Assembly: GCF_030254645.1 (NCBI RefSeq)
Contig: NZ_CP116346.1
Location: 4,753,001 to 4,817,000, forward strand
Length of the DNA stretch: 64,000 nucleotides
DNA from: Paucibacter sediminis
GTDB lineage: Bacteria; Pseudomonadota; Gammaproteobacteria; Burkholderiales; Burkholderiaceae_C
Direction of reading: 5' to 3'
How positions within the stretch are numbered: position 1 is the stretch's first letter; each line of letters opens with the position of its first letter. The notes beneath the pieces were generated by a model. That model saw only the letters and a list, made by a program, of their open reading frames with translations, searched no databases and was not told the origin of the DNA. This document shows, piece by piece, positions 1 through 11,162 of this stretch. A program made the position numbers and the translations under genes.

Positions 1-430
1 CCAGCGCGGTGCGCTGCTCGTAGGGGCCGGGCAGAAAGCCCTTGTGCGAGACATAGATCAGGCGCGGGTTGAGCGCCGCCAGCGCGGCGGGGCCCAGGCC
101 CAGGCGCTCCATCGCGCCGGGCTTGAAGTTCTCGCTGAAGACATCGGCGCCGGCCAGCAGCTTGAGCACGATCTCGAGGCCGCGCGGGTCCTGGGTGTTG
201 ACCGCGAGGCTGCGCTTGTTGCGGTTGAACATCGCGAAGAAGCCCGCGCCCGAGCCCAGCAGGCGGCGCGTGTTGTCGCCCGCCAGCGGCTCGACCTTGA
301 TGACCTCGGCGCCCAGGTCGGCCAGGATCATGCCGCAGCTGGGGCCCATCACCATGTGCGTGAACTCGAGCACGCGCAGGCCGGCGAGGGGCAAGGCTTG
401 CGGCAAGGCTTGTGGCGGCTGCTCAGACAT
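1..430 (-). CDS. CaiB/BaiF family CoA-transferase, N-terminal part
   Basis: The first ~143 codons of a family III CoA-transferase, which moves CoA between organic acids; the C-terminal two thirds, including the expected catalytic Asp near residue 169, lie beyond the left edge. Visible family hallmarks are LRVLEFTHMVMGP near residue 17, LADLGAEVIKVEP near 37 and FFAMFNRNKRSLAV near 63, followed by ENFKPGAMERLGLG. The ATG at 430 overlaps the stop of the upstream lyase gene by 8 bases, so the two are translationally coupled and probably act in one pathway (CoA activation of a dicarboxylic acid, then carbon-carbon cleavage). The substrate cannot be read from the sequence. Confidence 0.9.
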   Translation of the reverse strand, partial: MSEQPPQALPQALPLAGLRVLEFTHMVMGPSCGMILADLGAEVIKVEPLAGDNTRRLLGSGAGFFAMFNRNKRSLAVNTQDPRGLEIVLKLLAGADVFSENFKPGAMERLGLGPAALAALNPRLIYVSHKGFLPGPYEQRTAL

Positions 431-1364
431 GGCCGGCCGCCTGCTGCGCCACAAAGCCCTTGGGCAGGCCCGCCTCGGCCAGCATGCCGTAGAGCGGCTC
501 GCCGGGCAGGCCGGCGCGCAGCGGCGCGCGCGCGGCCAACAGGCGCTCCAGGTCCACGCCGGTGCGCAGGCCCATGGCCTCGAACATGAAGACCAGGTCC
601 TCGGTCACCACATTGCCCGAGGCGCCCGGCGCATAGGGGCAGCCGCCCAGGCCGGCCAGCGAGGCGTCGAAGCTGCGCACGCCTACGTCGAAGGCGGCCA
701 GGCAGTTGGCCAGGCCCAGGCCGCGCGTGTTGTGCAGATGGGCGGCGCCGGCGCGCGCGCCCAGCTCGGCGCGCAGGCGCGTGAACAGGCGCCGCACCTG
801 GGCCGGATCGGCCATGCCGCTGGTGTCGGAGAGGCCCACCTCGTCGGCGCCCGCCGCGGCGGCCTGCACCGCCAGCCGGATCACCTCGTCCTCGTCCACG
901 CGGCCCTGCAGGGTGCAGCCAAAGGCGGTGGAGAGGCCCACCTCCAGGCCCACGCCCGGCGCGCGCTCGCGCCGCAGCGCCGCGACGCTGCGCAACTCCT
1001 CGAGCATCTGCGCCGGCGTCCTGCGCACATTGGCCAGCGAATGCGCAGCGCTGACCGACAGCGGCAGGGTCAGCTTGTGCACGCCGGCCGCCAGCGCCGC
1101 CTGCGCGCCGCGCAGATTCGGCACCAGGGCCAGCACGGTGAGCCCGGCCAGGCCGCGCGCATGCCGCACCAGCTCCGCGCTGTCGGCCAGCTGCGGCAGC
1201 AGCGCCGCCGGCACGAAGGAGCCGACCTCGATCTCGCGCAAGCCGGCGGCGTGCAGGGCGTCGATCCAGGCCAGCTTGGCGGGCGTGGCCATGGTCTGGC
1301 GCAGGCTTTGCAGGCCGTCGCGCGGGCCCACCTCGCTGATGTGGATGTCCGGTCGATTCGACAT
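423..1364 (-). CDS. HMG-CoA lyase family protein
   Basis: A 313-residue TIM-barrel lyase of the DRE-TIM/HMG-CoA lyase family. The N-terminal EVGPRDGLQ (metal-binding Asp and catalytic Arg) and the C-terminal active-site loop GLGGCPYAPGASGN with its cysteine are both present, so it should be catalytically competent; length matches the ~300-residue family norm. Members cleave 3-hydroxy-3-methylglutaryl-CoA or relatives such as citramalyl-CoA into acetyl-CoA and a keto acid. It is the first gene of a unit with the overlapping CoA-transferase gene and is divergent from an IclR regulator, an arrangement typical of an inducible branched-acid catabolic operon. True HMG-CoA versus citramalyl-type specificity is unresolved. 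Confidence 0.88.
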   Translation of the reverse strand: MSNRPDIHISEVGPRDGLQSLRQTMATPAKLAWIDALHAAGLREIEVGSFVPAALLPQLADSAELVRHARGLAGLTVLALVPNLRGAQAALAAGVHKLTLPLSVSAAHSLANVRRTPAQMLEELRSVAALRRERAPGVGLEVGLSTAFGCTLQGRVDEDEVIRLAVQAAAAGADEVGLSDTSGMADPAQVRRLFTRLRAELGARAGAAHLHNTRGLGLANCLAAFDVGVRSFDASLAGLGGCPYAPGASGNVVTEDLVFMFEAMGLRTGVDLERLLAARAPLRAGLPGEPLYGMLAEAGLPKGFVAQQAAGHV

Positions 1365-1369
1365 TGCTG

Positions 1370-1411
1370 TTCTGTTAGATAGAATTACGTTCTGAAAATA
1401 CTAAATTCAGA
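1370..1411. promoter_or_regulatory. Inverted-repeat operator region between lyase and IclR genes
   Basis: The 72-base divergent gap is AT-rich relative to its surroundings and holds three nested dyads: TTCT-N7-AGAA at 1370-1384, GAA-N5-TTC at 1382-1392 and TCTGAA-N9-TTCAGA at 1391-1411. Dyads of TTC/GAA type are common for IclR-family binding sites, and the adjacent gene encodes such a regulator, so autoregulation and control of the lyase/CoA-transferase unit is the natural inference. Confidence 0.55.
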
Positions 1412-1436
1412 TCTTGCCCGAGTCAAGGAAGCCAGC

Positions 1437-2147
1437 ATGCCCAAGAAGGCTTTGACCCCCTCCCTGGCGGACGAGCGTGCCGCCCCCGGCGGCGCGGCGG
1501 CGGTGGACCGCGCGCTGTCGCTGCTGTGCGCCTTCCGCGCCGGCGATGCGGGCTTGAGCCTGCAGGAGCTGGCCGAGCGCACGCGGCTCTACAAGAGCAC
1601 CGCGCTGCGCCTGCTGGCCTCGCTGGAGCATGCGCGCCTGCTGCTCAGGCAGGCCGACGGGCGCTATGTGCTGGGCCCCGAGCTGGCGCGGCTGCAGCTC
1701 GTGCAGGCCGGCCAGTTCTCGCTGGAGGCGGTGGTGATGCCGGTGCTGCGCGAGCTGGTGGCGGCCACGCGCGAGAGCGCCGCCTTCCATGTGCGCCAGG
1801 GCGAGCAGCGCCTGTGCCTGTACCGAGTCGACTCGCCCCAGCTGCTGCGCGACCACACCCGCGCCGGCGACCTGCTGCCGCTGGAGCGCGGCGCCGGCGG
1901 GCGCGTGCTGCTGGCCTTCGGCGGCGCCAAGGGCGCGCTCTATGCGCGCATCCGCGAGGCCGGCCTGGCCGAACTCTCGGGCGACCGCGTGCCCGACCTC
2001 AGCGGCATCTCGGCCCCGGTGTTCGGCGCCGCCGGCGAGCTGGTGGGCGCCCTCACCCTGACCCTGCCCAGCCACCGGCTGCAAGCCGGCTTCGGCGCGG
2101 CGGTAAAGGCGGCGGCGGCGCGGCTGAGTCAAAGGCTGGGTGCTTAG
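1437..2147 (+). CDS. IclR family transcriptional regulator
   Basis: A 236-residue one-component regulator. An N-terminal winged helix-turn-helix (about residues 20-80, with LSLQELAERTRLYKSTALRLL as the HTH core) precedes the GAF-like effector domain (about 85-235). The LxLxR-type linker and the GGRVLLAF stretch near residue 155 are typical of IclR proteins. It is divergent from the HMG-CoA-lyase-like/CoA-transferase pair and shares with them a 72-base gap full of inverted repeats, so it most likely controls that pair. No effector can be deduced. The ATG at 1437 follows a GGAAGCC sequence that can serve as ribosome binding site. Confidence 0.9.
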   Translation: MPKKALTPSLADERAAPGGAAAVDRALSLLCAFRAGDAGLSLQELAERTRLYKSTALRLLASLEHARLLLRQADGRYVLGPELARLQLVQAGQFSLEAVVMPVLRELVAATRESAAFHVRQGEQRLCLYRVDSPQLLRDHTRAGDLLPLERGAGGRVLLAFGGAKGALYARIREAGLAELSGDRVPDLSGISAPVFGAAGELVGALTLTLPSHRLQAGFGAAVKAAAARLSQRLGA

Positions 2148-2186
2148 GTCAGGTTCCAGACAGGCGCTCGCGACGATAAAGAGCGC

Positions 2187-3086
2187 ATGACGAAAGATGC
2201 GCCTCGCTCCGACCTCAAGACCCGCGTGAAACTGCGCCTCGGCGGCTGGCTCCATCCACGCGCCACGCGCCGCTGGCAGGACTTCCTGGCCCGCCACGCC
2301 TGCCTGCAGGCGCAGCTGCAGCGCCACCCGGTGCTGGCGCACAAGATCTACCGCCCCTACCTCTGCACCGGGCTGGGCTGCGGCGCGCGCGTGCGCGTGC
2401 TCAGCGAGCATTACGGCTTCATGCACGAGCGCGGCCTGCTGGCCTGGAGCTGCGCCGCCGCCGAGCGCCCGCATTGCCTGGGCCAGCTGCCGCTGAAGGA
2501 TGGCGGCAGCGCCGCGCTGACGCTGAGCGCCATCCACGACGGCCACCGCGAGGGCGAGCTGTGCCTGGCGCTGCAGCTGGCGGGCCAGCGGCTGTATTCG
2601 CTGTCCTTCGTGATACGCGGCGGCGCGCAGGGGCCGCTGCTGATGGTCGGGCGCCTGCAGGGCCTGGCCGGCGACGAGGCGCGCCAGCTGGTGCGCGAGG
2701 CCACGCGCCAGCTGCATGCCTGCCGGCCCACCAGCCTGCTCATCACGGTGGTGCGCCACATCGCCTACCTGCTGGGCTGCGCGGGCGTGCAGCTGGTGAG
2801 CAACCGGCACCGCATCGCGCTGAACCCGTGGCGGCGCTGGCACATCAGCTCAGATTACGACCAGCTCTGGACCGAGCTGGGCGCCCTGCCCGGCCGCGAT
2901 GGCGACTATCGGCTCGACTGCCTGCGCGAGCCCGACATCGACCTGGCCAGCCTGCCGTCCAAGAAGCGCGCCGAGGCGCGCCGCCGCGAGGCCCTGCTGC
3001 GCACCGCCTGCGCCGGCGTGGCGGCCAGCCTGCAGGCGGCCGGCGGCACCGGGCTGCAGATCCCGAGCTACCCCTTGGCAGCCTGA
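2187..3086 (+). CDS. DUF535 (VirK/YbjX) family protein
   Basis: A 299-residue protein of the DUF535 family, whose enterobacterial members VirK and YbjX affect outer-membrane properties and peptide resistance; the biochemical activity is unknown. Family features seen are YSLSFVIRGG near residue 134, the GRLQG motif, a basic helix (REATRQLHACRPTSLL) near 175, and LVSNRHRI near 203, followed by a Lys/Arg-rich C-terminal segment KKRAEARRREALL. There is no signal peptide or membrane segment. It stands alone; its 3' end overlaps the convergent histidine kinase gene by 19 bases. Confidence 0.8.
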   Translation: MTKDAPRSDLKTRVKLRLGGWLHPRATRRWQDFLARHACLQAQLQRHPVLAHKIYRPYLCTGLGCGARVRVLSEHYGFMHERGLLAWSCAAAERPHCLGQLPLKDGGSAALTLSAIHDGHREGELCLALQLAGQRLYSLSFVIRGGAQGPLLMVGRLQGLAGDEARQLVREATRQLHACRPTSLLITVVRHIAYLLGCAGVQLVSNRHRIALNPWRRWHISSDYDQLWTELGALPGRDGDYRLDCLREPDIDLASLPSKKRAEARRREALLRTACAGVAASLQAAGGTGLQIPSYPLAA

Positions 3087-4537
3087 GCCAGCGGCGGAAA
3101 CACCAGGCAGGCTCTCAGCCCCTGGCCATCCGGCCCGGGTTCCAGGCTCAGGCTGGCCCCGAGCAGGCTGGCATAGCGCTCCACGATGGACAGGCCCAGG
3201 CCCGCCCCCTGGCCCAGCGCCGGCGCCTGGCACAAGGCCTCGCCCTGCGCCCAGCGCTGGAGCACGGCGCTGCGCTGGGCCGCGGGAATGCCGGGCCCGT
3301 TGTCGATCACGCACAGGCGCAGCCCCTGCCCTTGTGCCTGCTGGTCGGGCTGCAGCTCGACGCTGATGCTGCTGGGCCCGCTGGCGGCGCGGCCGTAGCG
3401 CAGCGCGTTGTCGAGCAGATTGCCCAGCATGCCCTCGATCAGCCCGGCATCGCCCAGCACCTGCTCGCCGCCCTCCAGCCCGCCGGCGCCCAGCTCCACG
3501 CCGGCCTGGTCGGCGCGCGGCAGGTAGCGCAGCAGCAGCTCGCGCACCAGCTCGCCCAGCACCAGGGGCTGCAGGCGCAGGCGGCCGCGCGACTCGTCGG
3601 CCAGGGCCAGGGCCAGCAGCTGGTCCACCAGATGGCTGGCGCGCCCCTCGCTGGCCAGCACCGCCTGCAGCTGCTCGCGCCAGCGCTGCGGCTCGCTCTG
3701 CGCCAGGCCGTACTCGGCCGCCGCGCGCACGCCCGCCAGCGGCGTGCGCAGCTCATGCGCGACATTGCCGGCAAACTCGCGCTGGGCGCGCACGCTGGCT
3801 TCCACGCGCGCCAGCAGGCCGTCGATCGAATGGCCCAGCTGCTCCAGCTCGCGCGAGGGCGCCTCGGTCTTGAGCTCGGCCGGCAGGGCCGAGAGATCGG
3901 AGGGCGGGCGCGCCTGCAGGGCCTGCTGCAGCGCCGCCAGCGGCCGCACATCGCGGCCGATGCGGTGGCGGAGCCAGCCGGCCAGGCCCACCAGCAGCAG
4001 CACCTGGGGCGGCAGCGCAAACAGCAGCAGCTCCTCGCGCATGCGCTGGCGCATCACCGTGGTCTGGGCCACCACCACCAGGGCCGGCTGGGGTGCGTCG
4101 CGCCGCAGCACCAGGGTGCGCACCGCACGGCCGCGGTAGTCCTGGTCCAGGTACTGCAGCTCGGGCGGCGCGGCGCCGCCGCGTGGTGGCGCCGGCAGCA
4201 GGCCCGGGCTGCCCACGATGAGGCAACTGCCGCCGTCGTGCACGGCATAGACCGCGTAAAAGACGCGCTCGCTCTGGTCGTACAGCACCGTGCCCAGGTC
4301 CTCGCTGGACATGGCCAGCTGCAGGCCCTGCGCGCCCACCTCCAGATGGCGGGCCAGCAGCAGCGCGTCGTCCAGCATCGAGCGGTCGAAGGCGCGCTGC
4401 GTGAAGTACGAGGCCACCCACAGCGCCAGCAGGCTGCCCAGCGCCCAGGTCAGCAGCAGCGGGCCCAGCACATGGCGCAGCAGGCGGCGGCGCAGCGGCG
4501 GCTTGCTACTGCTGCTGCGGCTCGCCGGTTCGCTCAT
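3068..4537 (-). CDS. Two-component sensor histidine kinase (TctE/QseC-like)
   Basis: A 489-residue inner-membrane kinase. TM1 spans about residues 20-44 and TM2 about 172-190, enclosing a ~125-residue periplasmic sensor of the kind found in TctE/QseC-type kinases; a HAMP-like linker follows. The H-box histidine is H261 (VAHELRTPLAG), the N-box asparagine N377 (LLDNALRYG), the G1 box DNGPGIP starts at 412 and the G2 box GAGLGLSIV near 444, so all catalytic motifs are intact. Its ATG overlaps the response regulator stop (ATGA), so both are one unit. The signal is unknown; TctE-like kinases often sense carboxylates, QseC-like ones other cues. Confidence 0.9.
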   Translation of the reverse strand: MSEPASRSSSSKPPLRRRLLRHVLGPLLLTWALGSLLALWVASYFTQRAFDRSMLDDALLLARHLEVGAQGLQLAMSSEDLGTVLYDQSERVFYAVYAVHDGGSCLIVGSPGLLPAPPRGGAAPPELQYLDQDYRGRAVRTLVLRRDAPQPALVVVAQTTVMRQRMREELLLFALPPQVLLLVGLAGWLRHRIGRDVRPLAALQQALQARPPSDLSALPAELKTEAPSRELEQLGHSIDGLLARVEASVRAQREFAGNVAHELRTPLAGVRAAAEYGLAQSEPQRWREQLQAVLASEGRASHLVDQLLALALADESRGRLRLQPLVLGELVRELLLRYLPRADQAGVELGAGGLEGGEQVLGDAGLIEGMLGNLLDNALRYGRAASGPSSISVELQPDQQAQGQGLRLCVIDNGPGIPAAQRSAVLQRWAQGEALCQAPALGQGAGLGLSIVERYASLLGASLSLEPGPDGQGLRACLVFPPLAQAAKG

Positions 4538-5199
4538 GCCTCGGGCTCCAGCACATAACCCAGGCCGCGCAGCGTGCGTATGCCGGCGCCGCTGCCGGCC
4601 AGCTTCTTGCGCAGGCGCGAGATGAAGGTCTCCAACGCATTCGCGCCCAGCGCATCGTCGAAGCCCGAGAGCTTGTCGCTGAGCCGGGCCTTGCTGACCA
4701 CCCGGCCGGGCGGCGTCATCAGCTCGCTCAGCACCTCGAACTCGCGCGCCGGCAGATCCAGCGGCGCCTCGCCGACGAACAGGCGCCGGGCACGCCGGTC
4801 CAGCATCAGGGCGCCGACGCGCACCTGGTCATCCAGGTCGAGGCGGCGGCGCACCAGGGCGCGCAGGCGTGCCTCCACCTCGGCCAGGTCGAAGGGCTTG
4901 CCGAGGTAATCATCGGCGCCGGCGTCCAGGCCGGCGATGCGCTCGTCGGTGCGGTTGCGCGCGGTCAGCACCAGCACGGGGGTGCGATCGCCGCGCGCAC
5001 GCGCCTCGCGCAGGGCCTGCAGGCCGTTGCCATCCGGCAGGCTGAGGTCCAGCAGCACGGCATCCAGCTCCTGGATGCGCCACAGAAAGCGCGCCTGCTC
5101 GAGCGTGCCGGCCAGGTCCACCAGGTGGCCCGCCTCGCTCAGGCTGCGCTGCACGATGGAGCTCAGCGTGGGGTCATCTTCTACAAGCAAAATGCGCAT
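4534..5199 (-). CDS. OmpR family response regulator
   Basis: A 221-residue DNA-binding regulator, cognate partner of the overlapping downstream kinase. Receiver domain residues 1-115 with acidic pocket E7/D8/D9, phosphoacceptor D51 (LLDLSLPDG), switch T79 and K101; C-terminal OmpR winged helix about 125-220 ending GLGYVLEPEA. It resembles TctD/QseB/PmrA-type regulators. The gene begins 35-50 bases from the divergent DUF4337-type gene at 5253, so that gene is a possible target, though nothing in the short gap proves it. Confidence 0.92.
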   Translation of the reverse strand: MRILLVEDDPTLSSIVQRSLSEAGHLVDLAGTLEQARFLWRIQELDAVLLDLSLPDGNGLQALREARARGDRTPVLVLTARNRTDERIAGLDAGADDYLGKPFDLAEVEARLRALVRRRLDLDDQVRVGALMLDRRARRLFVGEAPLDLPAREFEVLSELMTPPGRVVSKARLSDKLSGFDDALGANALETFISRLRKKLAGSGAGIRTLRGLGYVLEPEA

Positions 5200-5252
5200 G
5201 GCCGGAACGGTAGCGCATTTCTGCCCTGCCCCGGTTGAACTCAGGACGCCGC

Positions 5253-5864
5253 ATGGACATCGACCCCAAAGACCTTGTTGAAACCGCGCAGCAGGCCGCC
5301 GCGCCCACCGCGGCCGAGCGCCCCTCGCGCCTGAACGCCGCGGTGGCCATCACGGTGGCGCTGCTGGCCACCTTCATGGGCATCTGCAAGGTCAAGGATG
5401 ACAACATCGTGCAGGCCATGCAGCAGGCCCAGGCCGACAAGCTGGACCACTGGGCCTATTACCAGGCGCGCAATATCCGCCAGGAGGTGGCCGAGGCCAG
5501 CGTGGTGCAGCTGGAGCTGGCGCAGCTGAGCGCCAAGCCCGAGGCCCTGGCCGGCTATGCCAGCGCACTCGCCAAGTACCGCACCCTCGCCGCCGACCAG
5601 GCCAAGAAGAAGGACGAACTGCGCGCCCAGGCCGAGCAGGACCAGCGCAACTACGACGCCCTCAACTACCGCGACGACCAGTTCGACCTCAGCGACGCCC
5701 TGCTGGCGATCGCGGTGGCGATGCTGGCGGTGACCGCGCTGACGCAAAGCCAGCGCCTTTACTGGGCCGCGCTGCTGCCCTCCTTCTTCGGCGTGCTGAT
5801 GGGCCTGGCAGGGCTGGCCGGCTGGGCCCTGCACCCGAGCAGCCTGATCGCCCTCTTGTCCTGA
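5253..5864 (+). CDS. DUF4337 family membrane protein
   Basis: A 203-residue protein from the ATG at 5253, chosen because CAGGA lies just upstream; an in-frame TTG at 5235 has no ribosome site. One TM segment near residues 28-44 (AVAITVALLATFMGI), a long charged helical, probably coiled-coil middle, and two C-terminal TM segments near 140-160 and 170-190, as in DUF4337 proteins. It contains QADKLDHWAYYQARNIRQ, the best-kept family stretch. The function of DUF4337 is unknown. It lies 34 bases before the aconitase gene on the same strand and may be co-transcribed with it. Confidence 0.78.
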   Translation: MDIDPKDLVETAQQAAAPTAAERPSRLNAAVAITVALLATFMGICKVKDDNIVQAMQQAQADKLDHWAYYQARNIRQEVAEASVVQLELAQLSAKPEALAGYASALAKYRTLAADQAKKKDELRAQAEQDQRNYDALNYRDDQFDLSDALLAIAVAMLAVTALTQSQRLYWAALLPSFFGVLMGLAGLAGWALHPSSLIALLS

Positions 5865-5897
5865 CGCGCACAATCACCCGTTCACCAGGAGCCTCGC

Positions 5898-8654
<2,757 letters not shown>

Positions 8655-8696
8655 ACTGTGCCCGGCAGCGCGCCGGTAATCTAGGCGCTAGGAAAT

Positions 8697-8725
8697 TTGC
8701 CCGCCGCGCCGGCCACGCCTATGCT
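8697..8725 (+). promoter_or_regulatory. Candidate sigma70 promoter for the solute-binding gene
   Basis: TTGCCC (8697-8702), a 17-base spacer and TATGCT (8720-8725) give four of six matches to each consensus hexamer; the predicted transcript would start ~25 bases before the ATG at 8757. It lies in the 102-base gap after aconitase, which otherwise holds only two copies of CTAGGCG of unknown meaning. Confidence 0.4.
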
Positions 8726-8756
8726 CTAGGCGTTGCCAGCGCAGGGAGGCTCGATC

Positions 8757-9668
8757 ATGGACAACGGCCGCGTACCGATGCCGAGTCGCCGGCTGGCTCT
8801 GGCCGTCCCGCTGTTGCTGACCTTTAGGGCCAGCGCCCAGGACGCGGGGGCCGAGGCCACCATGACCTGGCTGGCCGCCGACGTGTCGATGGGCGCCGGC
8901 AATCCGGGGCAGGAACGGACCGTGGTGGGGCCGCTGTTCGAGCACCTCAGCAGCAGCTGGGGCGGCGCGGCCCGGCACCGGCTCGTGATCGCCAACGCCA
9001 AGCGCAGCTGGGGCATGCTGCGCGCCGGCGAGAATGCCTGCCACCTGATGGCGCTGCACACGCCCGAGCGCGAAGCCATGGCCTATTTCGTCGACACCCA
9101 TCTGGTGCCGCCGCTGCAGCTGATCGTGCGCGCCGCCACCCTGCCACGGCTGCCGCGCAATGCCGCCGGCGAGGTCGACATCTGGCGCCTGCTGCGCCGC
9201 ACCGAGCTGCAGGGCGCCGTCGTCGAGGGGCGCAGCTACGGCCCGGCGCTCGATCAGCTGCTGGCCCAACGAGCCGGCAGCAGCCAACCGAAGAGCTATA
9301 CGCCGGCCGATTTCGGCCACCGCCTGCTGGAGATGATGCTGCTGGGCAGGGTCGACTACATCATCGACTACGACTTCGCGCTGCAGCAGCGCAAGGCCAT
9401 GATGCCGGCGCTGCAAGACCTGACCCCGGTGCCGCTGATGGGCCACGACGAGATGCTGGTCTCGGGCATCGCCTGCCCACGCACGCCCTGGGGCGCCAGG
9501 GTGGTGCGGCGCCTCGCCGCCCTGCTGGCCACGCCGGCCGGCGTGCAAGCGCTGAAGGCCAGCTTCGACCTTGAATTGAGCCCGCAGGCGCGCGCACGCT
9601 ACGGCGCGCGCATCGCCGCCTACTACGAGCAGCTGCCCGAGGCGCTGCGGCGCCGGGCCATCGATTAG
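8757..9668 (+). CDS. Periplasmic solute-binding-like protein (TIGR02285-like)
   Basis: A 303-residue exported protein: signal peptide about residues 1-27 (RRLALAVPLLLTFRASA), then a two-lobe fold resembling family 3 amino-acid binding proteins, of the degenerate kind annotated TIGR02285. The ATG at 8757 is preceded by a good GGGAGG site. No ABC permease or ATPase gene is adjacent, so it is an orphan binding protein; such proteins may be sensors or have no transport role. It is convergent with the chemoreceptor gene at 9678, separated by only 9 bases, and a binding-protein/chemoreceptor partnership is possible but unproven. Confidence 0.75.
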   Translation: MDNGRVPMPSRRLALAVPLLLTFRASAQDAGAEATMTWLAADVSMGAGNPGQERTVVGPLFEHLSSSWGGAARHRLVIANAKRSWGMLRAGENACHLMALHTPEREAMAYFVDTHLVPPLQLIVRAATLPRLPRNAAGEVDIWRLLRRTELQGAVVEGRSYGPALDQLLAQRAGSSQPKSYTPADFGHRLLEMMLLGRVDYIIDYDFALQQRKAMMPALQDLTPVPLMGHDEMLVSGIACPRTPWGARVVRRLAALLATPAGVQALKASFDLELSPQARARYGARIAAYYEQLPEALRRRAID

Positions 9669-9677
9669 GGCCCGCGC

Positions 9678-11069
9678 TCAGCCGCGCCGGATCTTGAACA
9701 CCGCCACCACGCGCACCAGCTCCTCGGCCTGCGCCTTCAGGCTGCTGGCGGCGGCGGCCATCTGCTCGACCAGCGCGGCGTTCTGCTGGGTGGCGTGATC
9801 CATGTGGTTGACCGCCTCGCCCACCTGCGAGACGCCGTTCGACTGTTCGATGCTGGCGGCGCTGATCTCGCCCATGATGTCGGTGACGCGCTTGATCGCC
9901 GTCACCACCTCGTGCATGGTGCTGCCGGCGCGGTCGACCAGGGCGCTGCCGCGCTCGACGCGCTCGACGCTGGCGCCGATCAGGCTCTTGATTTCCTTGG
10001 CGGCGTCGGCCGAGCGCCCCGCCAGCGAGCGCACCTCAGAAGCCACCACCGCAAAGCCGCGGCCCTGCTCGCCGGCGCGCGCGGCTTCCACCGCCGCGTT
10101 CAGCGCCAGGATATTGGTCTGGAAGGCGATGCCGTCGATCACGCCGATGATGTCGGCGATCTTGCGCGAGGACTCATTGATGTCCTTCATGGTCTCGACC
10201 ACCTCGCCCACCACCGCGCCGCCCTGCTCGGCCACCGTGGAGGCGTTCAGCGCCAGCTGGTTGGCCTGGCGCGCGCTGTCGGCGTTCTGCTTCACGGTGG
10301 AGCCCAGCTCCTCCATGCTGGAGGCCGTCTGCTCCAGCGAGCTGGCCTGCTGCTCGGTGCGCGCCGACAGGTCGTGATTGCCCTGGGCGATTTCGGCCGA
10401 GGCGGTGGCCACGCCCTCGGAGCCCTGGCGCACATTCGCCACCAGCCCCGCCAGGTTGTCCTGCATGCGGCCCAGCGAGACCAGCAGCGCGCCCACCTCG
10501 TCGTGGGCCTGGCCGTCGATGCTGCTGGAGAGGTCGCCCGAGGCAATGCGTTCGGCCACCAGGCCGGCGCGTGCGATCGGCCGCAGGATGCCGTTGGAAA
10601 GCCGGATCGCGATCACGATGCCCAGCACGGCGCCCAGCGCCAGCACGGTCCAGTTGAGCGTGACGGCACGCGTCAGCGCCGCCTGCAGCTGGCCGCTGTC
10701 GGCGATCTGCAGCGCCACCAGCTTGCCCGCCAGCTGGTCCACCGCATCACGGTGCGCCTCCGGGCTGCCGGTATGGGAACTCAGCGCCGCGCTCAGCGCG
10801 CGCTTCTCGGCCTCCGCCTGCGTCAGCGTGCCGAGCTTCTTCACCGGCTCGATCTCAAGACCTGGCACCGGCGCCTTGCTGGCCACCGCGATCTTGACCT
10901 GGGTGGCCCAGTCGGAGGCCAGCGCGAGCCGGAAGGCGCGCTCGTCCAGCTCGGTGTTGAAGTGCTGGATATTGGCCAGCTGTTGCTGCCCCACCCCGGC
11001 CACCACGGCCAGCAGAAGCAGCATCACGCCAAAGCCCAGCATCAATCGGTGTCTGACGCTCAATCGCAT
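9678..11069 (-). CDS. Methyl-accepting chemotaxis protein, short sensor domain
   Basis: A 463-residue transmembrane chemoreceptor. TM1 is about residues 10-29, TM2 about 138-157; the periplasmic part between them (~110 residues) is shorter than the usual ~150-residue four-helix-bundle sensor. A HAMP domain follows, then the cytoplasmic signalling helix hairpin with the highly conserved tip [20 protein letters not shown]. Ala/Glu-rich heptads near 245-265 and 425-445 are the probable methylation helices. There is no C-terminal CheR-binding pentapeptide. Ligand unknown. Confidence 0.92.
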   Translation of the reverse strand: MRLSVRHRLMLGFGVMLLLLAVVAGVGQQQLANIQHFNTELDERAFRLALASDWATQVKIAVASKAPVPGLEIEPVKKLGTLTQAEAEKRALSAALSSHTGSPEAHRDAVDQLAGKLVALQIADSGQLQAALTRAVTLNWTVLALGAVLGIVIAIRLSNGILRPIARAGLVAERIASGDLSSSIDGQAHDEVGALLVSLGRMQDNLAGLVANVRQGSEGVATASAEIAQGNHDLSARTEQQASSLEQTASSMEELGSTVKQNADSARQANQLALNASTVAEQGGAVVGEVVETMKDINESSRKIADIIGVIDGIAFQTNILALNAAVEAARAGEQGRGFAVVASEVRSLAGRSADAAKEIKSLIGASVERVERGSALVDRAGSTMHEVVTAIKRVTDIMGEISAASIEQSNGVSQVGEAVNHMDHATQQNAALVEQMAAAASSLKAQAEELVRVVAVFKIRRG

Positions 11070-11162
11070 GGTTCGGCCCTTCCTCGCGGACGTCAGGACA
11101 TCCTGACTCCGCCCAGGCTAGCATGCCGCGGCCGGGGCTGCCGCACAAAACAGGGCCCTTAT

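Noticed and set aside
2474-4558. 694-residue plus-strand open frame across the DUF535 and kinase genes
   Set aside because: Spans parts of two convergent real genes in shadow frames and has no recognisable domain.
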